This document shows, one piece after another, positions 46,254 to 54,668 of a DNA stretch of 64,000 bases. Numbering within the stretch: position 1 is the first letter of the stretch; each line of letters starts with the position of its first letter. The translations under genes were made by a program, and so were the position numbers. Under the pieces are notes generated by a model that was not told the DNA's origin, did no database searches, and worked only from the letters and a program-made list of their open reading frames with translations. Origin of the DNA: Sinorhizobium psoraleae (GTDB taxonomy: Bacteria > Pseudomonadota > Alphaproteobacteria > Rhizobiales > Rhizobiaceae); the NCBI RefSeq assembly GCF_013283645.1, contig NZ_JABEKV010000005.1, positions 1 to 64,000 on the forward strand. The letters are read 5' to 3'.

Positions 46254-47650
46254 CCACGCCCGTCTTCCTGTTGCGGCCGCAGCAAGATGTCTGGCAGCGG
46301 ATCGGTGACTGGCTGGCAGAACGCCAGCGGCAAATCCGTTGGGTTCAATGGAGCGTCGTTCTTGTCTATGCGGCGCTGCTCGTCGTGCCGGTGCTTCTGC
46401 CTATGCCGGGCAACGCGGCGCATGTCTGGGACGATTTCACCCGCTTCGCGCAATTTGCGTTCTGGGGCATATGGTGGCCGATGGTGCTGCTTGCGACAGC
46501 GCTCGTCGGTCGCGTGTGGTGCGGGCTCCTTTGCCCGGAAGGGGCGATTTCTGAATTCAGCAGCCGACATGGACGCGCAGGCGGCATACCGCGCTGGGTC
46601 AAGTGGAACGGCTGGCCGACAATCGCCTTTGCCGGCACGACGCTCTACGGCCAGATGGTCAGCGTTTATCAATATCCGAAACCCGCGCTGCTGGTACTCG
46701 GCGGCTCGACGCTGGCGGCGGCTGTGGTGGGTTATCTCTATGGCAAGGAAAAGCGCGTGTGGTGCCGCTATCTCTGCCCCGCCGGCGGAGTCTTCGGCCT
46801 GCTCGCCAAACTCGCGCCGCTTCATTTCCGCGTCGATCAGGAGGTCTGGCAGCAGAGCCAACGTGTCGGGCTGAACCCAGGCGTGGTGAACTGTGCGCCG
46901 CTGGTGCCGCTGAAGACGATGCGCGGCGCGAGCGACTGCCATATGTGCGGTCGGTGCAGCGGATTCCGCGGGGCGATCCGGCTCGCCCACCGTTCGCCCT
47001 CTCATGAAATCGTGCATGTGGCGGGGGAACATCCGAAGCCGTGGGAAACGGTGCTGATCGTCTTCGGACTGATGGGGGTCGCCGTCGGCGCCTTTCATTG
47101 GACCGGGAGCCCATGGTTCAATGCGACGAAACAATGGACTGCCGAAAGGCTTGTCGAAAGCAACGTGCTGTGGCCGCTGGAGATTTCCCCGCCCTGGTGG
47201 GTGCTCACGAATTACCCCGAAAGAAACGATGTGCTGACGCTCCTCGACGGGGCGACCCTCGTTTTCTACGTGCTCACGACGGCGCTCGCCGCCGGGCTCG
47301 CGATCACATTGCTGCTCTCGATCGCGACGCTGTGCCTCGGCCGCTGGAATCCCGGACGATTTCATCACCTGGCGCAGACGCTCATCCCGATTGCAGCCGC
47401 CGGCGTCTTTCTCGGGCTATCCGCATTCTCGGTCACGCAGCTTCGCATGGACGGAATCGATCTGCCTTGGATCGACTACGCGCGCGTGGCCATGCTCATC
47501 GTTGCGAGCGGCTGGTCCGGCGCCCTGTTCTGGCACGTCACCGGCCTCTATTGCAGGGGTAAAGGCCGACGCCTGATGGCGCTTGCCAGCATCGGCCTCG
47601 CCATCGCGACCGCCAACACGGGCTGGTTCCTGTTTTTCTGGGGTTGGTAG
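46250..47650 (+). CDS. ftrD: polyferredoxin-type membrane protein FtrD
   Basis: The product of about 466 residues has roughly ten helices and two reduced NapH-like iron-sulfur motifs, CGLLCPEGAISEF and CRYLCPAGGVFGLL. A soluble segment with CHMCGRCSGFRGAIRL follows. This is the electron-input subunit of the Ftr ferrous-iron system, feeding electrons to re-reduce or drive FtrC. ATG 46250 overlaps the relic upstream. The permease (FTR1/FtrC) and cupredoxin (FtrB) it should serve are missing here, so function needs copies elsewhere or a changed role. The end of the gene is convergent with the LacI gene, 20 bases apart. Confidence 0.83.
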   Translation: MTTPVFLLRPQQDVWQRIGDWLAERQRQIRWVQWSVVLVYAALLVVPVLLPMPGNAAHVWDDFTRFAQFAFWGIWWPMVLLATALVGRVWCGLLCPEGAISEFSSRHGRAGGIPRWVKWNGWPTIAFAGTTLYGQMVSVYQYPKPALLVLGGSTLAAAVVGYLYGKEKRVWCRYLCPAGGVFGLLAKLAPLHFRVDQEVWQQSQRVGLNPGVVNCAPLVPLKTMRGASDCHMCGRCSGFRGAIRLAHRSPSHEIVHVAGEHPKPWETVLIVFGLMGVAVGAFHWTGSPWFNATKQWTAERLVESNVLWPLEISPPWWVLTNYPERNDVLTLLDGATLVFYVLTTALAAGLAITLLLSIATLCLGRWNPGRFHHLAQTLIPIAAAGVFLGLSAFSVTQLRMDGIDLPWIDYARVAMLIVASGWSGALFWHVTGLYCRGKGRRLMALASIGLAIATANTGWFLFFWGW

Positions 47651-47670
47651 CCGGCCGCCATCGGCACGCA

Positions 47671-48732
47671 TCAATTCGAGCGGGCCGCACTTTGCCGTGT
47701 GTCGCCGCCAACGACCGGTGCCGTGCTCTCGCGCACGACAAGCTCGACCGGCAGCACGGTTTCGATATCGACGTTCGGCGCATCGGCATTCATCAACCGC
47801 AGCAGGATGTTTGCGGCCGCACGCCCGGCGCCGTGCTGCTGGATCCTGACGGTCGTGAGCTTGGGGCGGATGAGTTCCAGAAGCGGCATGTCGTTGAAGC
47901 CGGTGACGGAAACCTGGCGAGGACAATCGATGCCGCGTTCGCGCAGTGCCTCGATCGCCCCGAGTGCGAGACGGTCGTTGGCGCAAAGCACTGCGGTGAA
48001 GACCTCGCCCGAAGAAACCAAGGCGGTCAGGCAGCGGCGGCCCTCCTGTTCGTCGAAACGGGTGGCGGTGACGATCAGGTCCTCATCGATGGCGGCCGCA
48101 AGATCATCCGCGGCCTTTCGGAACGCGGCGAGGCGCAACTGTCCGGTCGAAAGATCCTGGGGGCCGGCGATATGTGCGATCCGCTCATGGCCGAGTTCGC
48201 GGAGATGCCGCAGCATCTGGCAGATGCCGGCGTCCTCGTCATTGATGACATAGGGTATGTCGGAAAACTCCACCTTGCGGTTGAGGGTAACGACCGGAAG
48301 CCCGTCCTGCGCCGCCTTGGCGATCGAAGGGTCGCTTCGCAGGACCGCCGCATGGATAATGCCATCGACGCCGCGATCGCGCAGAACATCCAGCAGGCGG
48401 GCCTCCCGGTCCCTGTCGCTGTCGGTATTGACGATGATCGAGGCGTAACCGAGCGGCTCGAGCACGCTTTCTATGCCGCGCAGGATCGGTGGGAAAATGA
48501 GATTGGTGATATCGGGGATCATCACCCCGACGCTCATCGTCCGGTTGGTCCTGAGACCCGCCGCGATCCTGTTCGGCCGATAACCGAGTGCGTCCGCGGC
48601 CGCCTGGATGCGTTTGACGACCTCTTCCGTGATGTTCTTGCGCTCGACCGGATCGAGCGCCCGCGAAACGGTCGAGACATGGACACCCGTCTCGCGTGCT
48701 ATATCCTTGAGGGTAATTCTTTTTTTCAGCAT
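47671..48732 (-). CDS. LacI-family transcriptional regulator
   Basis: The repressor-type protein of about 353 residues has a LacI helix-turn-helix (ITLKDIARETGVHVSTVSRA) and hinge helix (ALGYRPNRIAAGLRTNRT). A periplasmic-binding-like sensor domain follows (SVGVMIPDITNLIFPPILRG, FTAVLCANDRLALGAIEALR, PRQVSVTGFNDMPLLELIRP). It is transcribed away from the catabolic operon. Three palindromes with the same core lie in the shared promoter region, so it very likely controls both itself and the operon. LacI control of a branched-chain-type importer and aromatic genes is uncommon. ATG 48732 is chosen at the family N-terminus. Confidence 0.88.
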   Translation of the reverse strand: MLKKRITLKDIARETGVHVSTVSRALDPVERKNITEEVVKRIQAAADALGYRPNRIAAGLRTNRTMSVGVMIPDITNLIFPPILRGIESVLEPLGYASIIVNTDSDRDREARLLDVLRDRGVDGIIHAAVLRSDPSIAKAAQDGLPVVTLNRKVEFSDIPYVINDEDAGICQMLRHLRELGHERIAHIAGPQDLSTGQLRLAAFRKAADDLAAAIDEDLIVTATRFDEQEGRRCLTALVSSGEVFTAVLCANDRLALGAIEALRERGIDCPRQVSVTGFNDMPLLELIRPKLTTVRIQQHGAGRAAANILLRLMNADAPNVDIETVLPVELVVRESTAPVVGGDTRQSAARSN

Positions 48733-48781
48733 TTCCTGGGCCCCGACATGGGACGCCATTCTACAAGGAGGCGACGAATAA

Positions 48782-48793
48782 GCAATCGATTGC
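48782..48793. promoter_or_regulatory. LacI-type operator 1
   Basis: GCAATCGATTGC is a perfect 12-bp palindrome with central CG, the usual form of LacI-family sites. It lies 50 bases before the regulator start. Confidence 0.75.
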
Positions 48794-48838
48794 ACAATCT
48801 TCCTTGACGCTTGATAAACGTCATGTTACCCCTTCTGC

Positions 48839-48850
48839 GCAATCGTTTGC
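48839..48850. promoter_or_regulatory. LacI-type operator 2
   Basis: GCAATCGTTTGC differs from operator 1 by one base. It is centred 57 bases from operator 1, about five helix turns, which would allow looping. Confidence 0.7.
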
Positions 48851-48971
48851 ACGCGGATTGCCTTGAGTGACGCAATCTCGGGTGGCGGGCCACATCGGCG
48901 GTCTCGCGGGAGAGAGGAGTTCCCGCAGAGGAATGAGCCGTGTGTTGCCGGCTTTCTTTTTGGCGACGCGT

Positions 48972-48983
48972 GCAATCGATTGC
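48972..48983. promoter_or_regulatory. LacI-type operator 3
   Basis: GCAATCGATTGC is identical to operator 1 and lies 33 bases before the start of the first transport gene, where repression by roadblock is expected. Confidence 0.75.
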
Positions 48984-49016
48984 GTGCAGTTTCGTGATGG
49001 AGAAGGAGGAGCATCA

Positions 49017-50312
49017 GTGAGACTTGGAAGAACTCGAAGAACTCTCGGAAGGTTTTTGGCGGTAACGACCGCCCTGGCTCTTGCGACGGCTGCGCAAGCG
49101 CAAACGCTGAAAATCGGCGCGTCCTTGCCGATTACCGGTGGCCTGTCGGTCAGTGGCGAGAAGCACAAGCGCGGATATGAACTCTGCACCAAGCTGATCA
49201 ACGAAGCGGGGGGCATTCTTGGCCGTCAGGTCGAACTTGTGGTCAGCGACAACCGCTCGGACCCGGCGACCGCAATCAACCAGTATGAGCGTTTCATCAA
49301 TGTCGACAAGGTCGATGCCGTTTATGGCACCTTCTCCAGTCGGCTGACCTTTCCGGTCGGCAGCATTCTTTCCAAATACAACATGGTTCACGCCGTTCCC
49401 TCCGGCGGCGCCTTGCGCATCTACGAGCAGGGATATCGGAACCTTTTCTATTTCCAGGTCAGCGCGGCGGAATACACCGGCAGGGACGTAGTCGCCGTGA
49501 TCAAGGACCTCATCGCTGCTGGCCAAGGCCCGAAGACCGCGGCAATCGTTTCGGCCGACGACTTCTTCGCCAATGCAATTGCGGCGGGCCTGCTTGGCGA
49601 GAAGGTCAAGGACCCGGCAACCGACAAGGAGATTGCCGATCTCGCACCCGGCTATCTCGCAGACGCCGGCATCGAGGTTGTCATGCAGGAGAAATGGCCG
49701 GAGGAAGGTTTCAACGACTGGCTGAACCTCGCCAATTCGATCAAGCGCTCCGGCGCCGAGATGATCATAGGCCTTACCGCGTCGGCGGAAGAGGCGGTTC
49801 AACTCACTCGCAGCCTGAAAACCGTCGGCGCGACGCCGAAGCTCGTCTATCTGAGCCAGGGCGCACAGACGGAATTTATCGAGGGTGTTGGTGAGAATGC
49901 GGCCAATGGCGTGATGATCCACACCACCTGGCATAAGGACGTGCCTTTCGAAAGCACTCTTGCCGGCAAGCCCTTCAGCAATGCCGATTTCGTCAAGACC
50001 TTCGAGGCGGAATACGGCGTGGAGCCGGATGAAGACAGCGCCATCCCATTCGCCGTCTGCCAGGGGATCGAGCAGGCGATCAGCGGCGCCGGCACCACGG
50101 ACAACGCCAAGATGGGCGAGTGGCTGCATGCGCGCACGAAGGAGGAACCGGTTCGCACTGTACTTGGCCGTTTCTCGTGGGATGAGCGCGGCCTCGCCAA
50201 GGACAAGTCGCACATCATGACGCAGTGGCAGGATGGCAAGCTGAACTTTGTCTATCCGACCGGCGAGTTCGAAGGCGTCGTTCCATTCAGCTATCCCAAG
50301 GCTGGCTTCTAA
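49017..50312 (+). CDS. branched-chain-type ABC transporter substrate-binding protein
   Basis: The protein of about 431 residues starts at GTG behind AAGGAGG. It has a signal peptide (RFLAVTTALALATAAQAQ) and a type I binding fold of the LivK/AmiC class: LKIGASLPITGGLSVSGEKH, GGILGRQVELVVSDNRSDPA, TAAIVSADDFFANAIAAGL and LVYLSQGAQTEFIEGVGENA. Members bind amino acids, amides, urea or aromatic acids. The following genes complete the importer and then give aromatic catabolism, so an aromatic acid or related compound is the likely ligand. It is intact. Confidence 0.88.
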   Translation: MRLGRTRRTLGRFLAVTTALALATAAQAQTLKIGASLPITGGLSVSGEKHKRGYELCTKLINEAGGILGRQVELVVSDNRSDPATAINQYERFINVDKVDAVYGTFSSRLTFPVGSILSKYNMVHAVPSGGALRIYEQGYRNLFYFQVSAAEYTGRDVVAVIKDLIAAGQGPKTAAIVSADDFFANAIAAGLLGEKVKDPATDKEIADLAPGYLADAGIEVVMQEKWPEEGFNDWLNLANSIKRSGAEMIIGLTASAEEAVQLTRSLKTVGATPKLVYLSQGAQTEFIEGVGENAANGVMIHTTWHKDVPFESTLAGKPFSNADFVKTFEAEYGVEPDEDSAIPFAVCQGIEQAISGAGTTDNAKMGEWLHARTKEEPVRTVLGRFSWDERGLAKDKSHIMTQWQDGKLNFVYPTGEFEGVVPFSYPKAGF

Positions 50313-50385
50313 GCGTGTCCGGATGTGGCCAAGAACCCGCATCCGGACGGCAAGAAATCGTCTCGAGGAAATGGAGGTCGGGCCT

Positions 50386-51132
50386 ATGCTCGAAGTGAAG
50401 AATCTTTGCAAGCATTATGGGGGCATCAAGGCCGTCGACGGTGCGACATTCACCGTTGAAAGGGGCTCGATCACAGCCCTGATCGGACCGAACGGTGCCG
50501 GCAAGACGACAGCCTTCAACTGTATCAGCCGCACGGTCACGCCGACATCCGGCGAGGTCTGGCTCGACGGCGTGCGGATCGATCAATTGCGGCCGCACAA
50601 GATCACATCAAAGGGCCTCAGCCGCACCTTCCAGATCTCCCGCAACCTCTCGGACATGACGGTCATCGAGAACGTCATCGTGCAGTCGCGGGTCGATGGC
50701 ATCCGCGGCCTGCTGCGACCGGCCATGAGCGCGGAAGAGAAGGACAAGGCGATGACGATCCTCGACTTCCTCGGCATCACCCGCATCGCCTACGAAGACG
50801 GCCACAATCTCTCCTACGGCCAGAAGAAGCTGATGGATCTGGCGGCACTTTTGATGTCGGATCCGAAGATCATCCTGCTCGACGAGCCGGCCGGCGGCGT
50901 AAACCCCTCCTTGATGGAAGAGATCATCGGCCACATCCGCGCGCTCAACGAGAAGGGCCTCACGGTTCTTATCGTTGAGCACAACATGGACCTGATCATG
51001 CGGCTCTCCCACAAGGTGGTGGTCATGGCGCAGGGCCGCGTGATCTGCGAGGGCCCGCCGGAGGTGGTGCGCAAGGACCCGCACGTGCTCGATGCCTATC
51101 TCGGCGGTGTTCTCGAAGAGGAGGCTGCCTGA
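50386..51132 (+). CDS. ABC transporter ATP-binding protein (LivG type)
   Basis: The ATPase of about 248 residues has Walker A GPNGAGKTTAFNCISR, the LivG-type long insert with TFQISRNLSDMTVIENVIVQ, signature NLSYGQKKLMDLAALL, Walker B IILLDEPAGGVNP and the switch His in IVEHNMDLIM. It pairs with the LivF-type ATPase next door. ATG 50386 follows GGAGGTCGGGCCT; ATG 50371 is a possible alternative. The signature has Y in place of the usual S-G-G pattern's first Gly (LSYGQ), which is common in LivG. It overlaps the next gene by one base. Confidence 0.9.
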   Translation: MLEVKNLCKHYGGIKAVDGATFTVERGSITALIGPNGAGKTTAFNCISRTVTPTSGEVWLDGVRIDQLRPHKITSKGLSRTFQISRNLSDMTVIENVIVQSRVDGIRGLLRPAMSAEEKDKAMTILDFLGITRIAYEDGHNLSYGQKKLMDLAALLMSDPKIILLDEPAGGVNPSLMEEIIGHIRALNEKGLTVLIVEHNMDLIMRLSHKVVVMAQGRVICEGPPEVVRKDPHVLDAYLGGVLEEEAA

Positions 51133-51860
51133 TGACCGAGCTGCTTCAAGTGACCGACATCACGGCGGGCTATGGCGACGGACCGGCGATCCTCGATGGC
51201 GCGCATCTTACCGTCGAGCCCGGCAAGGTCCATTGCATCATCGGGCCGAATGGCGCAGGCAAGTCCACGCTGCTCAAGTCCATCTGCGGCATGCTGACGA
51301 TCCGCAAGGGCGATGTGGTTTTCAAGGGCAAGCGCCTCAATGGCATGCGTCCTGACCAGATTCTGCGCGAGGGCGTCTGCTTCGTGCCCCAGGAGCGGGC
51401 GCTGTTTCCCAAGATGACCGTGCGCGAAAACCTGCGCATGGGCGGCTTCATCCTCGATGACCAAAGGGAGCTCGAGCGTCGGATCGGCGAAATCCTCGAG
51501 CGCTTTCCCATCCTGCGCGAGCGCGCAGACCAGCATGCCGGGACGATGTCGGGCGGCCAGCAGCAGACGCTCGCCATGGCCCGCACGCTCATCATCAAAC
51601 CGGCAATCGTCATGCTCGACGAGCCGTCGCTCGGGCTCGCGCCGAAAGTGATCCAGGAGATGTTCGACATCATGAAGATGATGTCGGCCGAAGGCGTGAC
51701 GGTTCTTCTGGTCGAACAGAACGCGCTTATGGGCCTCAAGAATTCCGATTGGGGCGTCGTACTCGATCTGGGCCGGACGCTGTTCGAAGGGCCGGCCGCC
51801 GACGTGCTCGCCGATCCGCGCATCCAGGAACTCTACCTTGGCGGCAAGAAGGCCGCCTGA
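51132..51860 (+). CDS. ABC transporter ATP-binding protein (LivF type)
   Basis: The 242-residue ATPase has Walker A GPNGAGKSTLLKSICGML, the LivF segment CFVPQERALFPKMTVRENLR, signature MSGGQQQTLAMARTLI, Walker B IVMLDEPSLGLAP and VLLVEQNALMGL. It completes the nucleotide-binding heterodimer with the preceding LivG-type gene, sharing one base at the junction (TGATG). The downstream permease starts 10 bases after its stop. It is intact and of family length. Confidence 0.9.
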   Translation: MTELLQVTDITAGYGDGPAILDGAHLTVEPGKVHCIIGPNGAGKSTLLKSICGMLTIRKGDVVFKGKRLNGMRPDQILREGVCFVPQERALFPKMTVRENLRMGGFILDDQRELERRIGEILERFPILRERADQHAGTMSGGQQQTLAMARTLIIKPAIVMLDEPSLGLAPKVIQEMFDIMKMMSAEGVTVLLVEQNALMGLKNSDWGVVLDLGRTLFEGPAADVLADPRIQELYLGGKKAA

Positions 51861-51870
51861 AGGGGGAAAC

Positions 51871-52749
51871 ATGGCAGACATACTCCAGATATTGATCCTC
51901 GGCCTGGCGCTTGGCGGCGTCATCGCCCTGATGGGATCCGGCCTCTCGCTCGTCTTCGGCGTCATGCGCATCGTCAATCTCGCGCATCCGTCGCTGATAA
52001 TCGCCGGTGCCTATATCGCCTACTGGGCCTTCAAAGTCCTTGGCATCGATCCGATCGTGATGCTGCCGGTGTCGGCGGCCATCTTGGCGGCGGTCGGCGT
52101 CCTCCTCTACCGCCTGATGTTCGAGAAGGAGACGAAGAGCGCAAAATACTCGGAGATGACGGTGCTTCTCACCTTCGCGCTGGCGATGATGGCGGAGGGT
52201 GTGCTCGGCGGCCTGTTCACCAACACCCAGCGCGTGACCTCGCCCGATTACGCGACTGATGCCTTCTTCATCGGCGACGTCTTCATTCCGAAGGGGCAGC
52301 TCTATGCAGGGGTGTTGTCGCTCGCGATCATCGCCGCGCTCACGCTTTTCCTGAAATATTCGCGCCTCGGTTATGCAATCCGCGCCACCACGCAGAACCG
52401 CGAGGCGGCAGAGCTCCTGGGCGTCAATGTCAACTTCATCAGCATTCTCGCCTTCGCGATCGGCATCGGTCTCGCCGGCGCTGCCGGCTCACTTGTCAGC
52501 TTCGTCTTCAGCTTCTTTCCGGCCAAGCACTGGGAGTGGATCGCGATGCTGATGTCGGTGGTCGTGCTCGGCGGCATGGGCAGCATCCTGGGGACAGTCG
52601 TCGCTGCACTGCTGCTGTCAGTCGTGGCCGCCTTCGTCGGCACGTGGATCGGCGCCACCTGGTCGACGATGACTTTCTTCCTCGCCCTTTTCCTCATCCT
52701 GCTGATCCGGCCCCAGGGGCTGTTCGGCGAAAAACCGGAGATGGCATGA
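51871..52749 (+). CDS. ABC transporter permease (LivH type)
   Basis: The product of about 292 residues has around eight helices. It starts ILQILILGLALGGVIALMGS, then has GLSLVFGVMRIVNLAHPSLI (the LivH-type motif with NLAHP), YAIRATTQNREAAELLGVNV (the EAA-like cytoplasmic loop that contacts the ATPase), and LMSVVVLGGMGSILGTVVAA. ATG 51871 follows GGGGGAAAC. It overlaps the LivM-type gene by four bases (ATGATG/TGA). It forms the channel with the next permease. Confidence 0.9.
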   Translation: MADILQILILGLALGGVIALMGSGLSLVFGVMRIVNLAHPSLIIAGAYIAYWAFKVLGIDPIVMLPVSAAILAAVGVLLYRLMFEKETKSAKYSEMTVLLTFALAMMAEGVLGGLFTNTQRVTSPDYATDAFFIGDVFIPKGQLYAGVLSLAIIAALTLFLKYSRLGYAIRATTQNREAAELLGVNVNFISILAFAIGIGLAGAAGSLVSFVFSFFPAKHWEWIAMLMSVVVLGGMGSILGTVVAALLLSVVAAFVGTWIGATWSTMTFFLALFLILLIRPQGLFGEKPEMA

Positions 52750-53792
52750 TGACCGTTACTCTTCAGCAATCCAGCGCCAGTTCCGTCCTCAAGGCACGTC
52801 GTGCACATAACGAGAAACTCGCCCGCAAGGCCGACCAGACAAGAGCCACATGGTTTCCCCTGGCGCTGTTGGCGATCCTCGTCGCGCTGCCGCTCCTGCA
52901 ATTCGTAGGCAACTACAACTACGTGCTTCACCTCGTGCTGTTCACCGCCTCCTATGTGGCGATGGCTTCGGGATGGAACATCCTCGGCGGCTTCGCTGGC
53001 TACGTCTCGCTGGGTCACAGCGTGTTCTTCGGCGTCGGTGGCTACTTCGCCGGCATGCTGCTGGCGCGCTATGGCATCTCGACTATCATCACGGCGCCTC
53101 TTGCCGGTCTCGTCGCGGCTGTTCTCGGCTACTTGATCGGCCTGATCACGCTCAAGGTACGCGGACCAAGTTTCATCATCTCGTCGATCGCGCTTCTGAT
53201 GATCGCGCGCATCCTGTTCGACAACTGGGAATTCGTCGGCGGCGCCAATGGCCTGACCCTGCCGACCAATGACCTGCCAGTGCAGTGGGCAAAGCTTCCC
53301 TATTATTACGCGATGATCGCAATCGCGGCCTTCACGGTCTGGGCGACCTATCGCATCAAGCATTCGAAGTTCGGTCTAGGTTTAAGGGCGATCTCGAAAG
53401 ACGAGATCAAGGCGGAAAGCGCCGGCATCGACACGCGCTTCTATAAGGTCATGGCTTTCGCATTCTCAGCTTTCTTCGTTGGCATGACCGGCGCGGTCTG
53501 GGGCGAATATCTCACCTATCTTCGCCCGAATATTTTTCTCTTGATCCTCGTTTCGGCAAACCTCGTGCTGATGTCGATACTTGGAGGGAAGGGCACGATT
53601 GCAGGGCCTGTGGTCGGCGCCATCCTGATCGTCGCGCTGAACGAATTCTTCGTCGCCACGATGGGCGCCTCTGAGATCAACATTCTCGGAACCGGCCTGG
53701 TGATGGCGGTGGGCCTTATATTCTTCCCCTTGGGGCTGATCGGCACGCTGGCGAAGAAAGGCAAGCTGCCACGCGTGCTCAACTGGGATTAA
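52746..53792 (+). CDS. ABC transporter permease (LivM type)
   Basis: This is a permease of about 348 residues with a cytoplasmic N-terminus (LKARRAHNEKLARKADQTRA) and around ten helices. The landmarks are GWNILGGFAGYVSLGHSVFF (LivM motif), ALLMIARILFDNWEFVGGAN, and GLGLRAISKDEIKAESAGID as the coupling loop, then SILGGKGTIAGPVVGAILIV. Double ATG at 52746 and 52749 leaves the start open by one residue. It is the last importer gene, and enzymes follow after 75 bases. It is intact. Confidence 0.9.
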   Translation: MMTVTLQQSSASSVLKARRAHNEKLARKADQTRATWFPLALLAILVALPLLQFVGNYNYVLHLVLFTASYVAMASGWNILGGFAGYVSLGHSVFFGVGGYFAGMLLARYGISTIITAPLAGLVAAVLGYLIGLITLKVRGPSFIISSIALLMIARILFDNWEFVGGANGLTLPTNDLPVQWAKLPYYYAMIAIAAFTVWATYRIKHSKFGLGLRAISKDEIKAESAGIDTRFYKVMAFAFSAFFVGMTGAVWGEYLTYLRPNIFLLILVSANLVLMSILGGKGTIAGPVVGAILIVALNEFFVATMGASEINILGTGLVMAVGLIFFPLGLIGTLAKKGKLPRVLNWD

Positions 53793-53867
53793 GCGCCGGC
53801 GCCGCCGGAGCGACCGTTCCTGAACATTACGGATTGAGCCTTGCCCGAACGGCGAGAGGAGGATGTC

Positions 53868-54641
53868 ATGTCTGAATACGCACTTTACAACGCACCCCAG
53901 TCCACCTGCAGTCAACGGGTGCGCTATGTGCTCCACGCCAAGGGCAGGACCTTCGAGGAGCACAAGCTGGACCTTTTCAGGGGCGACCAGCTGAAGCCTG
54001 AATACCTTGCCATCAATCCGAACGGGTTGGTTCCCGCGCTCGTGCATCAAGGTGCGGCGGTGATCGATTCCTCGGTGATCATGGAATATCTCGAAGACGT
54101 CGTTGCCGATTTCGCGCCACTGCGTCCGCGTGACCCGCTCGCGGTCGCACGGATGCGGGCAATGATGCGCTATATCGACGAAGTGCCCACGCCGGCCGTG
54201 CGCGTGCCGTCCTATAACTTGGCCTTCCTGCCCCATTATCAGGCCATGACGGAGGAGGAGTTCCTGGCGGTCTGCGAGAGCAAGCCGCTGCGCCGCGAGT
54301 TCCTGATGAAAATGGGGCGCACCGGCTTTCCGCAATCGGAAATGGACGAGGCGCTTGCGCGTCTTCGACGCGGCATCGACCGCATGGCACGTTGGCTCAA
54401 CGAAAGCGGCGGACCATGGCTGATGGGCGACGATCTTTCTTTGGCGGACATCGCCATCATGCCGGTCATCGTGCGGATGGATGACATCAATCTCGGCCGC
54501 CTGTGGGCCGATGCTCCCGAGATCGCCGCCTGGCTCGATCGCATCCGCGCGACCGAAGCCTTTCCCAAGACCTATTACCACGGCTCGCTGCTCACGGAGA
54601 AATATCCACATCTCCAGGCCTTGAAGGCAGCGGCCGCCTGA
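53868..54641 (+). CDS. glutathione S-transferase-like protein
   Basis: The product of about 257 residues has an N-terminal thioredoxin-like domain (YALYNAPQSTCSQRVRYVLH, with Cys in STCSQR) and the cis-Pro motif in NPNGLVPALVHQG, then SSVIMEYLED. An all-helical C-terminal domain follows (WLMGDDLSLADIAIMPVIVR, the N-capping box). ATG 53868 follows GAGGAGGATGTC. In aromatic operons such proteins act as isomerases, dehalogenases or ether cleavers using glutathione. Which it is here cannot be told. About 40 residues longer than small GSTs because of a mid-protein insert around YNLAFLPHYQAMTEEEFLAV. Confidence 0.82.
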   Translation: MSEYALYNAPQSTCSQRVRYVLHAKGRTFEEHKLDLFRGDQLKPEYLAINPNGLVPALVHQGAAVIDSSVIMEYLEDVVADFAPLRPRDPLAVARMRAMMRYIDEVPTPAVRVPSYNLAFLPHYQAMTEEEFLAVCESKPLRREFLMKMGRTGFPQSEMDEALARLRRGIDRMARWLNESGGPWLMGDDLSLADIAIMPVIVRMDDINLGRLWADAPEIAAWLDRIRATEAFPKTYYHGSLLTEKYPHLQALKAAAA

Positions 54642-54668
54642 ACGCCGGCAAACGACAGGAGAAGCAGG

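Noticed and set aside
46181..47368. Minus-strand frame of 395 residues
   Set aside because: It is antisense to ftrD, which has clear iron-sulfur motifs. Its composition is rich in Arg and His, as in shadow frames.
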